Assembly: GCA_021844275.1 (NCBI GenBank)
Contig: JAKBTR010000001.1
Span: forward strand, 1 to 7,286
Source of the DNA: Nitrospirota bacterium
Lineage (GTDB): Bacteria > Nitrospirota_A > Leptospirillia > Leptospirillales > Leptospirillaceae
DNA length: 7,286 nucleotides
Reading direction: 5' to 3'
In this document: positions 1 through 6,610 of the stretch, one piece after another
How the letters are laid out: every line of letters starts with the position of its first letter
How positions within the stretch are numbered: position 1 is the stretch's first letter
Program-made: the position numbers and the translations under genes
Notes under the pieces: model-generated
Told to the model about the DNA's origin: nothing
Database searches by the model: none
Seen by the model: only the letters and a program-made list of their open reading frames with translations

Positions 1-60
1 TCGGGAGCCGAAAACCTCACGACCTTTCCCAAAGACTGGTCGTCGGTCTCCATTCCCTGA
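1..60 (+). CDS. C-terminal end of an unknown protein (5' end outside window)
   Basis: An open frame runs from the first base to a TGA at 58-60 and gives 19 residues ending in DWSSVSIP. The A of this TGA is also the first base of the ATG of the next gene (TGATG), which is typical of translationally coupled genes in one operon. The residues are too few to recognise a family. The coding call rests on the open frame and on the tight junction with the dehydrogenase-like gene. Confidence 0.55.
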   Translation, partial: SGAENLTTFPKDWSSVSIP

Positions 61-737
61 TGGACACACATCTCCTTGTCGGATCCGGGGGAGAGACGGG
101 ACGATCCCTAGCCGGCAAACTCGCCAAAGAGGGACATAAACTCGTCATCACCACCCACCGGCTTCTCCCTTCAGACTCTTTTCCATCCTCGACGATCCAG
201 TGGGATTTTTACTTTCCGGACAAGGGAAAGGCCGCACTTGATAAGGCACTCGGGCCCGATTCCCTCGCCAGCATCTCCCTGTTCGCACACCCTCCTTTCC
301 GGAGAGAGACCCCCTCCTCCGGGACACAGGAGGGGATCCTTTCCCCTTTTTCGTCATTGATCAGCCTTCTCGATCATCTCCACCCACGTCTGGCGACGGG
401 AAGCCTCCTCCTGTTTTTCGTTCCCTCCCTCTCCCGCCACAGAGCTGATGGTTACCTTGGTCCCCGTCTCTGGGTCGGGGCCCTGCAGGGGCTCTTTGGG
501 GAGTGGAGCCGGAATCGTGAGGGCATTCTTGTGACAGGCATCGAATCGTTGATTTCGCCCGGACGATCAACCCCCCACATGACTCCGGAGATGGTGGAGA
601 GGGTCGCTGGCCGCACGTCCCGGGGCCGCCTCGCCACAGCGGATGAAATCGCAGACTTTGCCGCCTGGCTGATTCTCTCCGGAAGCCCTCTTTTCCACGG
701 GCAGATTCTCCAGACGGAGGGAGGCCCCTACTTCTGA
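60..737 (+). CDS. Short-chain dehydrogenase/reductase (SDR)-like protein, divergent
   Basis: This 225-residue protein is close to the usual 230-270 of classical SDRs. Residues 4-34 look like the nucleotide-binding beta-alpha-beta unit, with the glycine motif GSGGETGRS at 8-16 in place of TGxxxGIG. The C-terminus has the usual late SDR signature: GRLATADEIADFAAWL (189-204) and then GQILQTEGG (214-222), matching the GQxxxxDGG end of the fold. The active site is unusual. Tyr132 is followed by Arg136 (YLGPR) where the family has Y-x3-K, and the NNAG motif after beta-4 is not evident (SLFAHPP at 73-79). Family members reduce or oxidise carbonyl or pterin substrates with NAD(P)H in the cytosol. The substrate cannot be told here, and the protein may be catalytically altered. 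The start is fixed by the one-base TGATG overlap with the upstream gene, so the two are probably one operon. A pteridine reductase-like role is possible but unsupported. Confidence 0.8.
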   Translation: MDTHLLVGSGGETGRSLAGKLAKEGHKLVITTHRLLPSDSFPSSTIQWDFYFPDKGKAALDKALGPDSLASISLFAHPPFRRETPSSGTQEGILSPFSSLISLLDHLHPRLATGSLLLFFVPSLSRHRADGYLGPRLWVGALQGLFGEWSRNREGILVTGIESLISPGRSTPHMTPEMVERVAGRTSRGRLATADEIADFAAWLILSGSPLFHGQILQTEGGPYF

Positions 738-862
738 AGCCTGGGGTACGATCCCCTAAGGATCCCGGACTGCTTCCCCTCTATAGTTTTTCAGCTTCTC
801 ATGGGCCCTCCAATGATTTTGAAGGATCCACGCTGTCGTTCCCTCATTTTGAACCTAATTTG

Positions 863-1136
863 TCAGGGAACAATCTCCGTCACGCTGTTTCCATTAAAAT
901 TTGAAACCCAGACATTGCCGGAGCCGTCCACCGCGATCCCAAAGGAACCATCGAAACCGGTCGTGCCTCCCGAAAAATTGACGGCCGTGGGCCCTCCGCC
1001 GGGAACTCCTCCGGCAGACAATCCTCCTCCGGAAGTTCCTCCACCGAACGATGCCCCCCGCAAGCCAACAACCCTATCAGGAAGACACTCAAGAGAAAAT
1101 AATCCGACTAAAGACAAATCCCGACTTTCTGATCAT
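863..1136 (-). pseudogene. Decayed lipoprotein gene with one NHL-like repeat motif (two frameshifts)
   Basis: A good ribosome site (GAGGGG, 1142-1147) lies 5 bases before an ATG at 1136-1134. The frame opens with MIRKSGFVFSRIIFS and hits TGA at 1091-1089. Adding one base there continues into SVFLIGLLACGG, which completes a lipoprotein signal peptide with lipobox LLAC. A second one-base addition in the run of six C's at 1054-1059 (+ strand) restores a Gly-rich linker (GGGTSGGGLSAGG). This leads into FGIAVDGSGNVWVSNFNG, a clear NHL/beta-propeller-type repeat, followed by NSVTEIVP and TGA at 865-863. NHL proteins normally carry several repeats, so only the first blade seems to remain and the 3' part is lost. 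The intact ancestor was probably a surface or periplasmic propeller lipoprotein. Sequencing error at the homopolymer could explain one shift. The + strand frame over the same bases is a proline-rich shadow. Confidence 0.65.
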
Positions 1137-1446
1137 GGAAACCCCTCTTTTGGACCATCCATAAAATCTCTTTCCAGTGGATGGGAGATTGCCATGGTCT
1201 ACCGGAAGAGCCACTGCTCTCAGAACTTTTCTCTTCCTCAGAGGATGCTTGGATGGATCGGATGAGGATGAAACTCAAGGGTTTAATGGATGTTAACTGA
1301 AGAGGGGCCGTTTTTGTTTCGGGCCGGAAAGTGAAGGAGTTCTGAATGGGTTTTACAGGGTTTTTTGGATTTTTTAGAGGCATATCCCATGTTGACCCGG
1401 AAAGACTCCGGGCCGGTGAGTCTGGATCGGGCAATTTCGACGGCAC
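1137..1446. other. Gap of about 310 bases between the histidine kinase and the lipoprotein relic
   Basis: I see no convincing gene or intrinsic terminator here. In the - direction it starts with the 3' flank of the histidine kinase, where a short C-C-C-G-G-A / T-C-C-G-G-G inverted repeat lies about 40 bases past the stop without a T-tract. It ends with the ribosome site of the lipoprotein relic. A GGAAGAG/CTCTTCC inverted repeat with a 20-base loop falls at about 1203-1236, of unknown meaning. Open frames in the gap have atypical composition (Ser, Lys and Pro rich) and no recognisable family. Confidence 0.5.
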
Positions 1447-2925
1447 TCATTCACGAGCGATGGGAAGAGCGAACATAAACATTGTTCCTTTCATGAGAGT
1501 GCTTTGTGCCTCGATAGGACTTTCGTGGAGCTCGAGGATGCGCTTGACGATCGCAAGACCGAGGCCGGCTCCGCCGGATTCGTCCGAGCGCTCTTTCTCG
1601 ACCCGGTAAAACCGCTGAAAAATATGGGGAAGGTCTTCAGGAGGGATCCCTTGGCCCGTATCCTTGACGCTGACATGAATCTTTTTACTTTCCTGTCTCA
1701 GGGAAAGGATGAGGTTTCCTCCCTCGGGGGTGTACTGGAGTCCGTTTCCGATCAGATTCTCGAAAACACGCTCGATCATACCGATGTCGGCACAAACGAA
1801 AGGCAGGCCAGGTCTGAAATCCCGCTCTATCCGGATTTTCTTCTGGTCCGCGCGAAGCTGAAATTTCTGGATCACGTCCAGAACAAGCTCTTCAAGGGAA
1901 AATGCTTCGGAATGAGGGGTGGTATCCCGGGAATCCAGTTTTGCCAGTTCAAACAATTCCTCGACGAGTTTGGATAGACGGTGGGTGTGACGAAGGGCGA
2001 CCTCGAGATAGGATCGTTGCTCCTCTACCGAGAGAGAGCCTTCCTTGAGGAGTAGCGTTTCGAGATATCCCTGGAGGGAGGTGAGGGGGGTCCGGAAATC
2101 ATGGGACACATTGGCGACCATGTCACGCCGGAGCCGGTCGGTTTCTTTCAGCTTTCCCATTTGCTCCTGAATCCGTTCCGACATCTGGTAAAAGGTCTCC
2201 CGCAGACGATCGATCTCGTCTCCAAACAGGGCCGAACTCCGACTCAGGGTTGCCGTCTGGCCCGAAAAATCGCTCTTTTGAAAGACCTCCACTTCACTTG
2301 CAAGCCGGGCCAATCTTCGCGTAATGACTCGGAAAAGGATCAGTCCGACCAGAAAAGCGAAAAGAAGGGTCGCCCCGACGATCCACAGACTGATCCGGAG
2401 AATGTAACTGCTCTGGATCAGGCGGGTCACCGTATCGACCTCCTCTCCACCCAGAATGACATACATGTACCCGGCAACATGATGGTTCCCCGGAATCGGG
2501 GCCACCGAGAAGACCTTTCGTCGGTCCCAGCTGCGAGGATCATCTCCCATGATGGGAAGAGACACCTTGCCGGCAAGAAATCGTTCGATGGGCTTCAAGG
2601 AGACACGCTTCCGCTTCACTTTCCCCGTGGGAGCGGAATAGGCGAGGATCTTTCCCTCTGGATTCAGAAGGTAGATTTCGATACTGGGGTTGATCACCAT
2701 CAGCATGTGGAAAACATCCTTCAGTGCAACCGGATTGATTTGTCCGTTCTTGAGTAGGACCTCGTCGGAAACGAGATTGCCAGCCAGGGTTCTGTTCAGT
2801 CGTTGACTGACCTCGTTCAGATAGAGGCGGGTACTGAAAAATGTCAAAATGAGGGTAAAACTTCCTATAAGGACAAAAATCAAGGCCAGAATGGCGACCA
2901 GCTTGCCATAAAGTGTCCGGATCAT
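1447..2925 (-). CDS. Membrane sensor histidine kinase (HAMP-HisKA-HATPase_c)
   Basis: This 492-residue kinase has the classical PhoR/CpxA-like layout. The first membrane helix is at about 9-31, followed by a periplasmic sensing region of about 140 residues (32-172), a second helix at about 176-200 and a HAMP linker at 200-255. The dimerisation/phosphoacceptor domain contains NVSHDFRTPL with His275. The ATP-binding domain shows the N-box FENLIGNGLQYTP (Asn390, Asn394), the G1 box DTGQG (422-426), the F-box IFQRFY (435-440) and the G2 box GGAGLGLA (451-458). All catalytic boxes are intact, so it should autophosphorylate and pass phosphate to its partner regulator. The start ATG overlaps the stop of the regulator by four bases (ATGA), showing a single operon with coupled translation. 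The sensory domain is not one I recognise, so the signal is unknown. Phosphate, metal or envelope stress are all possible from architecture alone. Confidence 0.95.
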   Translation of the reverse strand: MIRTLYGKLVAILALIFVLIGSFTLILTFFSTRLYLNEVSQRLNRTLAGNLVSDEVLLKNGQINPVALKDVFHMLMVINPSIEIYLLNPEGKILAYSAPTGKVKRKRVSLKPIERFLAGKVSLPIMGDDPRSWDRRKVFSVAPIPGNHHVAGYMYVILGGEEVDTVTRLIQSSYILRISLWIVGATLLFAFLVGLILFRVITRRLARLASEVEVFQKSDFSGQTATLSRSSALFGDEIDRLRETFYQMSERIQEQMGKLKETDRLRRDMVANVSHDFRTPLTSLQGYLETLLLKEGSLSVEEQRSYLEVALRHTHRLSKLVEELFELAKLDSRDTTPHSEAFSLEELVLDVIQKFQLRADQKKIRIERDFRPGLPFVCADIGMIERVFENLIGNGLQYTPEGGNLILSLRQESKKIHVSVKDTGQGIPPEDLPHIFQRFYRVEKERSDESGGAGLGLAIVKRILELHESPIEAQSTLMKGTMFMFALPIARE

Positions 2926-3650
2926 GGGGTGGCGTCCTCTCCCCAGAAAGACGGATCCAAAAATTTATACCCGATTCCCCAGACCGTTTGAATAATATGC
3001 GGATTGGACGGATCTTCCTCTATTTTTGCCCGGAGCCGATTGATATGGGAATTGACGGTGTGCTCATAGCCGTCATGCGAATAACCCCAGACATGATCGA
3101 GAAGTTCCATGCGGGTAAAAACCCTTCCGGGATTTTTTGCAAAATGAAGCAAAAGGTCGAACTCCTTGGCCGTCAGATCCAGCAACTGCCCGGAAACACG
3201 GACAGTCCTTCGATCGGTTTCGATGGACAGTGGCCCTGCCCTGATCACTTTTTGAGCAAGGAGTTCCGTGCGGGAAGAAAGCGCTTCCATGCGGCGAAAA
3301 AGGGCCTTGACCCTGGCCAGGAGCTCCTGGATGTTGAACGGCTTTACAAGATAGTCGTCGGCGCCGAGCTCCAGCCCCAAGATACGGTCCAGATCGGTGG
3401 ACCGTGCCGTCAGCATGAGAATGGGCACGTATGCTGATCCGGCTCGAAGAGCCTTACAAATCTCCAGGCCTTCCATTCCAGGCAAAATGAGGTCAAGGAT
3501 GATCAAATCGAAGGAATTGGACTGGGCTCTGGCCAAGCCCTCTTTCCCATCATGAACCACATGGACATTGCATCCAAGGTCCCTGAGGTGAAGCTCAACC
3601 AGGTGGGCGATATCCCGGTTATCTTCGACTACAAGAACATTCCTTGCCAT
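2922..3650 (-). CDS. OmpR/PhoB-family response regulator
   Basis: This 242-residue protein has a receiver domain (3-117) and a C-terminal winged-helix DNA-binding domain (about 136-231). The receiver has the acidic pair Glu9/Asp10, phosphoacceptor Asp53 (in ILDLILPG), Thr81 (MLTAR) and Lys103 (VKPF), so all conserved residues are present. The effector domain shows the OmpR pattern: LTAKEFDLLLHFAKNPG (159-175), then RMELLDHVWG, VNSHINRLRAKIE and the wing VWGIGYKF (223-230). Start choice is supported by AGAGGGGG a few bases before the ATG. It is the first gene of the pair with the kinase, overlapping it by four bases, so the two almost certainly form a cognate system acting as a phosphorylation-controlled transcription factor. 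Gene targets cannot be read from sequence. The same-strand spy-like and dipZ genes upstream are natural candidates. I do not assign PhoB, CpxR or CusR. Confidence 0.95.
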   Translation of the reverse strand: MARNVLVVEDNRDIAHLVELHLRDLGCNVHVVHDGKEGLARAQSNSFDLIILDLILPGMEGLEICKALRAGSAYVPILMLTARSTDLDRILGLELGADDYLVKPFNIQELLARVKALFRRMEALSSRTELLAQKVIRAGPLSIETDRRTVRVSGQLLDLTAKEFDLLLHFAKNPGRVFTRMELLDHVWGYSHDGYEHTVNSHINRLRAKIEEDPSNPHIIQTVWGIGYKFLDPSFWGEDATP

Positions 3651-3891
3651 CTGTCCCCCTCTTTTCTCTATTTCTCTCGGGATGGTTCCAGAAGATTGAG
3701 TAGCCGGTCCTTCTTCGATCCCCTCGGGATTGCAATGTTTCTCACTTCACCCTCTCCAATTACATAATTCGGAGAATGCTCCCTTTTGCGAGTTTTCCAA
3801 ACGAAAGCAATCGGTGTAAATATTGACTCTCAGATTTCAGACCTTTCTAAAGGCATTCGACCTGCGAAGGTTAACAAACAGGAAAGAAGAC

Positions 3892-3921
3892 GACAAGGAT
3901 TTTGTGTCCGGACCTCTTGTC
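3892..3921. repeat. Inverted repeat GACAAG/CTTGTC with palindromic centre
   Basis: GACAAG (3892-3897) is mirrored by CTTGTC (3916-3921). Between them lies the 8-base palindrome GTCCGGAC (3906-3913). Read on the - strand it follows dipZ and is succeeded by the pyrimidine-rich stretch GTCTTCTTTCCTGTTT, so it could contribute to transcription termination. The tract is not a clean run of T, so this is not called a terminator. Confidence 0.35.
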
Positions 3922-3949
3922 CTGATCGCAGCCCCAGACGCTTCTTTGA

Positions 3950-3980
3950 GGGGGGGCGCGGCTTTTCCGAGGTCCCCCCC
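3950..3980. repeat. Very GC-rich hairpin G7/C7
   Basis: Seven G's (3950-3956) face seven C's (3974-3980) across a 17-base centre that itself contains CGG-CTTTT-CCG. This would form a stable stem on either strand. It lies about 80 bases past the dipZ stop. No T-tract follows on either strand, so it is a possible pause, RNA-stabilising or Rho-assisted end structure rather than a standard intrinsic terminator. Confidence 0.45.
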
Positions 3981-4057
3981 GCTCACCCGAAAACATTTCT
4001 CAAGATATTTCTTTGGTGACAGATTTTCCCAATTGGCATCGTGTAACAATATCCTTT

Positions 4058-5827
4058 TTAACCAAAGGTGAAGGTATAGACCTGGACCTGCGGTTTCGCA
4101 AATCGGATTTGAAACAGATGGCTCTTACTCTCCCCAGAAGGTAGAGAGACGAGGTTGTAGAGTTTCGCGTCCCGGATTATGACGCTACCATCCGGTGCCA
4201 CGTCCTTTCCGAAATCCCTGGGCTTTAGCGGGACCCCGTCAAGAAGAATTGTGGCTGAACTTCCCTTCCCGATTCCTTTCATGACGATATTGAGTTTGGG
4301 AGCTTGAAAACGGAAGCTTATCGCATCGCTCTGAGTTACAGGCCGAATCTTCTCCCCTTTAATGTGCCAAATTCCTTCCAACGCCCAGTGATTGAGAGGG
4401 AGATACGAAGGATTCGTATATTGCCGGTTCGCATCGGGATCAACCTCTTCGGGCGAGCTGAAATTTGCAGCCCGGGAATAGCCAAGGTAGGTTTCCGGGG
4501 ACTGGATGGCCGAATAATCCATGGAATCAGGGGAAGCTGGTCGGCCGGGATTTCCTTTTAATGACCCCGCTTCGTCGAGCAGGGAACGGATTGCCTCTTC
4601 CGTTTTTCGATAGTGGCCTTCTCCAAAATGGATCTCCCGGATTCTTCCCTGACTGTCAACAAGGTAGTCGGCCGGCCAGAACTGGTTGTGGTAGGCGTTC
4701 CATGTTCCATAAGCGCTGTCGACAGCCACCGGGTAGGTGATGTTGAAATTTGTGAGAGCTTTGCTAATATTCGACACCTTTTTTTCGAAACCGAATTCCG
4801 GGGTATGAACCCCGATTACGACAAATCCCTGGTCTTTGTATTTTTGATACCAGCTTTCGACATGGGGAAGGGTTCGAATACAGTTGATGCAGGAATATGT
4901 CCAGAAATCGACCAGTACCACCTTTCCCCGCAGATCGCGACGCGCAAGAGGAGAGGAATTGAGCCAAGCCGTGATTTCCTTGAATTCTGGCATGGTCCCC
5001 AACACTGGCAGGGATGAAGGGGTTCTCTGGGTCATGGGCGCCGCCGTCAATGTCGCGTGCTCGTCTGCCATCGCCGACTTCTGGAACGGAAAATCCTGTT
5101 TTTTCTCAACAAGCTTTTTCTCAAGTTTGTTTGACAGGAAAAACATGTCCGGCAGATGGGAATAGAGAAGGGTGTCGAGATTGAAATAAAGAACGAGAAC
5201 CGAGCCTAGGGTCACGACCCCCAGAACTTTCGGGGCAACCGCTCCCAGCACGCGGAAACGAAGAACTTTCTGGGCCAGTCGTTGTCCACCGTACCCGATC
5301 AGGAGCATGGGAATCGAAGCTCCTAGGGCGTACCCGCCCAAGAGATAAAAGGTGCTCAAAAACGTGGCCTGTGAGGTTGCAAGCGTCAGGATGATCCCCA
5401 GGACAGGCCCGGCGCAGGGGGCCCAGACCAATCCCAGGGCTCCGCCGAGAGCGATCGTGCCCACGGGACCCGACTCCCCCGAAAAACCTGCGACAATCGG
5501 GAGCTTCTGGGCAAAGGAGCTGATTCTCGATCCGATATTTTCCCAGATTCGGGGGACCAGAAGACTGAAGCCAAAAAATGTCAGGATCACAAGGGCAGAG
5601 GTTCGCAGAACCTCGTTTGAAAGTCCCAGGAAGCTTTTGAAAATGGCAAATATGGTGCTGAACAAGGCAAAGCTGAGACACAGCCCCAGGACGATCCAGA
5701 AGGGCCGGTGCGGGTTTCTGGAAGTGACGCTCGCGCTCAGAAGAGCCGGGAGAATCGGAAGAATGCAAGGGGAAAGAACTGTCAGTCCCCCTGCAAGAAA
5801 CGCCAGAAATTCGAGTGATGTATTCAT
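4058..5827 (-). CDS. dipZ: DipZ-type thiol-disulfide transporter (CcdA domain + thioredoxin + C-terminal beta domain)
   Basis: From the preferred start this is a 589-residue three-part protein. Residues 1-220 are a DsbD/CcdA-like membrane domain with about six helices and the redox cysteine pair Cys21 (LSPCILPILP) and Cys138 (WAPCAGPVLG). Residues about 280-425 are a TlpA-like thioredoxin domain with the active site FWTYSCINCIRTLPH (Cys313, Cys316) and cis-Pro385 in FWPADYLVD. Residues about 430-589 are the DipZ-specific C-terminal domain, with ETYLGYSRAANF and LNHWALEGIWHI, predicted beta-rich. Known members carry electrons from cytosolic thioredoxin across the inner membrane to periplasmic thiols, for cytochrome c maturation or disulfide repair. 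The start at 5827 is chosen because AAAGGA (5833-5838) sits five bases before it. The ATG 18 bases further upstream (5845) has no ribosome site. It follows the spy-like gene by 135 bases on the same strand and is probably co-transcribed with it. Confidence 0.92.
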   Translation of the reverse strand: MNTSLEFLAFLAGGLTVLSPCILPILPALLSASVTSRNPHRPFWIVLGLCLSFALFSTIFAIFKSFLGLSNEVLRTSALVILTFFGFSLLVPRIWENIGSRISSFAQKLPIVAGFSGESGPVGTIALGGALGLVWAPCAGPVLGIILTLATSQATFLSTFYLLGGYALGASIPMLLIGYGGQRLAQKVLRFRVLGAVAPKVLGVVTLGSVLVLYFNLDTLLYSHLPDMFFLSNKLEKKLVEKKQDFPFQKSAMADEHATLTAAPMTQRTPSSLPVLGTMPEFKEITAWLNSSPLARRDLRGKVVLVDFWTYSCINCIRTLPHVESWYQKYKDQGFVVIGVHTPEFGFEKKVSNISKALTNFNITYPVAVDSAYGTWNAYHNQFWPADYLVDSQGRIREIHFGEGHYRKTEEAIRSLLDEAGSLKGNPGRPASPDSMDYSAIQSPETYLGYSRAANFSSPEEVDPDANRQYTNPSYLPLNHWALEGIWHIKGEKIRPVTQSDAISFRFQAPKLNIVMKGIGKGSSATILLDGVPLKPRDFGKDVAPDGSVIIRDAKLYNLVSLPSGESKSHLFQIRFAKPQVQVYTFTFG

Positions 5828-5863
5828 GGCGATCCTTTCATTCATTAGAATTGGATGTTTGCT

Positions 5864-5875
5864 CCGTCATGACGG
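5864..5875. promoter_or_regulatory. Perfect palindrome upstream of dipZ (operator candidate)
   Basis: TCCGTCATGACGGA (full 14-base extent 5863-5876) is a perfect palindrome 36 bases upstream of the preferred dipZ start. A perfect dyad of this size in a short spacer could be a binding site for a dimeric regulator or the tip of an RNA hairpin. No known consensus is recognised, so the role is inferred from symmetry and position. Confidence 0.4.
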
Positions 5876-5890
5876 ATCGGACGTGCCCGA

Positions 5891-5910
5891 GTCCCTCATT
5901 TGCGAGGGAC
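5891..5910. repeat. Stem-loop with 7-bp stem in the spy-like/dipZ spacer
   Basis: GTCCCTC (5891-5897) and GAGGGAC (5904-5910) form a perfect 7-bp stem with a 6-base loop. In the - strand transcript it lies between the larger hairpin at 5917-5946 and the palindrome near 5870. No T-tract follows, so it is not an intrinsic terminator. It may stabilise or process the intercistronic RNA. Confidence 0.45.
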
Positions 5911-5916
5911 CAGGAG

Positions 5917-5946
5917 TCCGGACAGAAAGACTTCTTTCGGTCCGGA
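5917..5946. repeat. Strong stem-loop just after the spy-like gene stop
   Basis: TCCGGAC (5917-5923) pairs with GTCCGGA (5940-5946). After one mismatch, GAAAG (5925-5929) pairs with CTTTC (5934-5938), closing a 4-base loop: 12 paired positions in 30 bases. On the - strand it begins 16 bases after the TAA of the spy-like gene. No T-tract follows, so partial read-through into dipZ is expected. It resembles an intercistronic element that protects the upstream message or attenuates the downstream gene. Confidence 0.55.
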
Positions 5947-5962
5947 GGGGTCCAGCCTCTTT

Positions 5963-6481
5963 TTACATGGACGGATGATTCATGGAATGGGGAGCCATCA
6001 TGTGTCCTGTTGTCTTCATCATCGTCCGGCCTTTGAGCATTTTAGCCAGCCCATACTGCCGCAAGGAAAGAATCTGGTTGGCCCGGGATGTCATGGAGGC
6101 CACGGCATGAAGGAGGATCTTCTGGTGCATCAGGATCGCATCCGTATTCAACCGGGTCTTGGTCATATCCACACGGTAGTGATTCAGAAGGGACATCCTC
6201 CCCATACGAAGATCATGGATGCGTGACATCTCCATTCCCCGGGTTTTCACATAGTCTCTTTTTATCGCTGCAAGTTTTCGGATCTGGTCGTCGCTCAACT
6301 TTAAGGTCTCCTTGTTATTCATGTAGAAATCGATCGGTCCGGTGATTTCCTTCTTTGGCTGTTGGCTCATCATCATTTTTGAATTCTTCATCTCGGCGGC
6401 AGGAGAGGTTGCGGGAAAGGAAACACCAGCAGCAAGCAGCAGGGCCGAGACCAGAAAAGTTCGGGACAATGCGTTTTTCAT
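5963..6481 (-). CDS. CpxP/Spy/ZraP-like periplasmic protein, Met/His-rich
   Basis: This is a 172-residue exported protein. The signal peptide at 1-29 has a basic start (MKNALSR), a hydrophobic core (TFLVSALLLAAGV) and probable cleavage after SPA or SPAA (28/29). The mature part is alpha-helical, with LKLSDDQIRKLAAIKRDY (60-77) and ILSLRQYGLAKML (137-149). These resemble the paired LTxxQ segments of Spy, CpxP and ZraP, which form cradle-shaped dimers that act as ATP-independent chaperones or metal-responsive stress proteins. It lacks cysteine. About 19 of some 143 mature residues are Met, and the tail after 148 carries seven Met and three His (GRTMMKTTGHMM, then SMNHPSM), suggesting copper or silver binding. 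The start is firm: GGAGG (6488-6492) lies six bases before the ATG, and the longer upstream frame lacks such a site. The family assignment is by pattern, not by search. It leads the transcription unit that continues into dipZ. Confidence 0.82.
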   Translation of the reverse strand: MKNALSRTFLVSALLLAAGVSFPATSPAAEMKNSKMMMSQQPKKEITGPIDFYMNNKETLKLSDDQIRKLAAIKRDYVKTRGMEMSRIHDLRMGRMSLLNHYRVDMTKTRLNTDAILMHQKILLHAVASMTSRANQILSLRQYGLAKMLKGRTMMKTTGHMMAPHSMNHPSM

Positions 6482-6554
6482 TTTGTACCTCCGTAGGAAT
6501 GTCAAAGATTTGGGTAAACGATGGTGCATCGGAGGATGATTCTGAAATAAAAAA

Positions 6555-6598
6555 ATCACGTGGATATCCCGAAAAGTTAAAAAAAGAATCACGAGGAT
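6555..6598. repeat. Direct repeat ATCACGnGGAT upstream of the spy-like gene
   Basis: ATCACGTGGAT (6555-6565) and ATCACGAGGAT (6588-6598) differ at one base and are 33 bases apart start to start, about three helical turns. Each is preceded by a run of seven A's (the second with GA inserted). They lie 74-117 bases upstream of the spy-like start, where a promoter or regulator site is expected. The first copy overlaps the palindromes CACGTG and GGATATCC. They could be operators or a chance AT-rich duplication. I could not place a convincing -35/-10 pair here. Confidence 0.35.
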
Positions 6599-6610
6599 TG
6601 GATGAAGAGG

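Larger units (their letters stand above)
3651..4057. other. 407-base intergenic region between dipZ and the response regulator
   Basis: This gap should hold the end signal of dipZ and the promoter of the regulator-kinase operon, both on the - strand. The regulator ribosome site lies at its left end. I found no convincing -35/-10 pair. On the - strand, TTATGTAAT at about 3761-3769 is -10-like but lacks a good partner. A tandem TCTGAAA-TCTGAGA (- strand, about 3830-3842) could be a regulator site but is short. The middle contains strong inverted repeats listed separately. Open frames here (for example 3837-4049, - strand) start with TTG, lack a ribosome site and have no family I can name. Confidence 0.5.

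Noticed and set aside
738..862. Short G4/C4 inverted repeat after the SDR stop as terminator
   Set aside because: The stem is only four pairs and no T-tract follows.
801..1265. 154-residue + strand open frame, proline-rich
   Set aside because: It is the antisense shadow of the Gly-rich linker and NHL motif of the - strand lipoprotein relic. It has no ribosome site and no family signature.
1283..1450. 55-residue - strand frame overlapping the kinase stop by ATGA (starts MSAVEIARS)
   Set aside because: The ATGA overlap is suggestive of a coupled small gene, but the product is short and Lys/Ser-rich with no recognisable motif. It could be chance and was not called.
3837..4049. 70-residue - strand frame just after dipZ
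   Set aside because: It begins with TTG without a ribosome site and runs across two inverted repeats. No family is recognised, so it is treated as non-coding.
5828..5845. Upstream ATG adding six residues to DipZ
   Set aside because: No ribosome site precedes it, whereas AAAGGA sits five bases before the inner ATG at 5827.
6501..6518. GTCAAA-N7-GTAAA resembling a CpxR box near the spy-like start
   Set aside because: The spacing and first half-site deviate from GTAAA-N5-GTAAA, and it lies within the probable leader. A chance match is likely.
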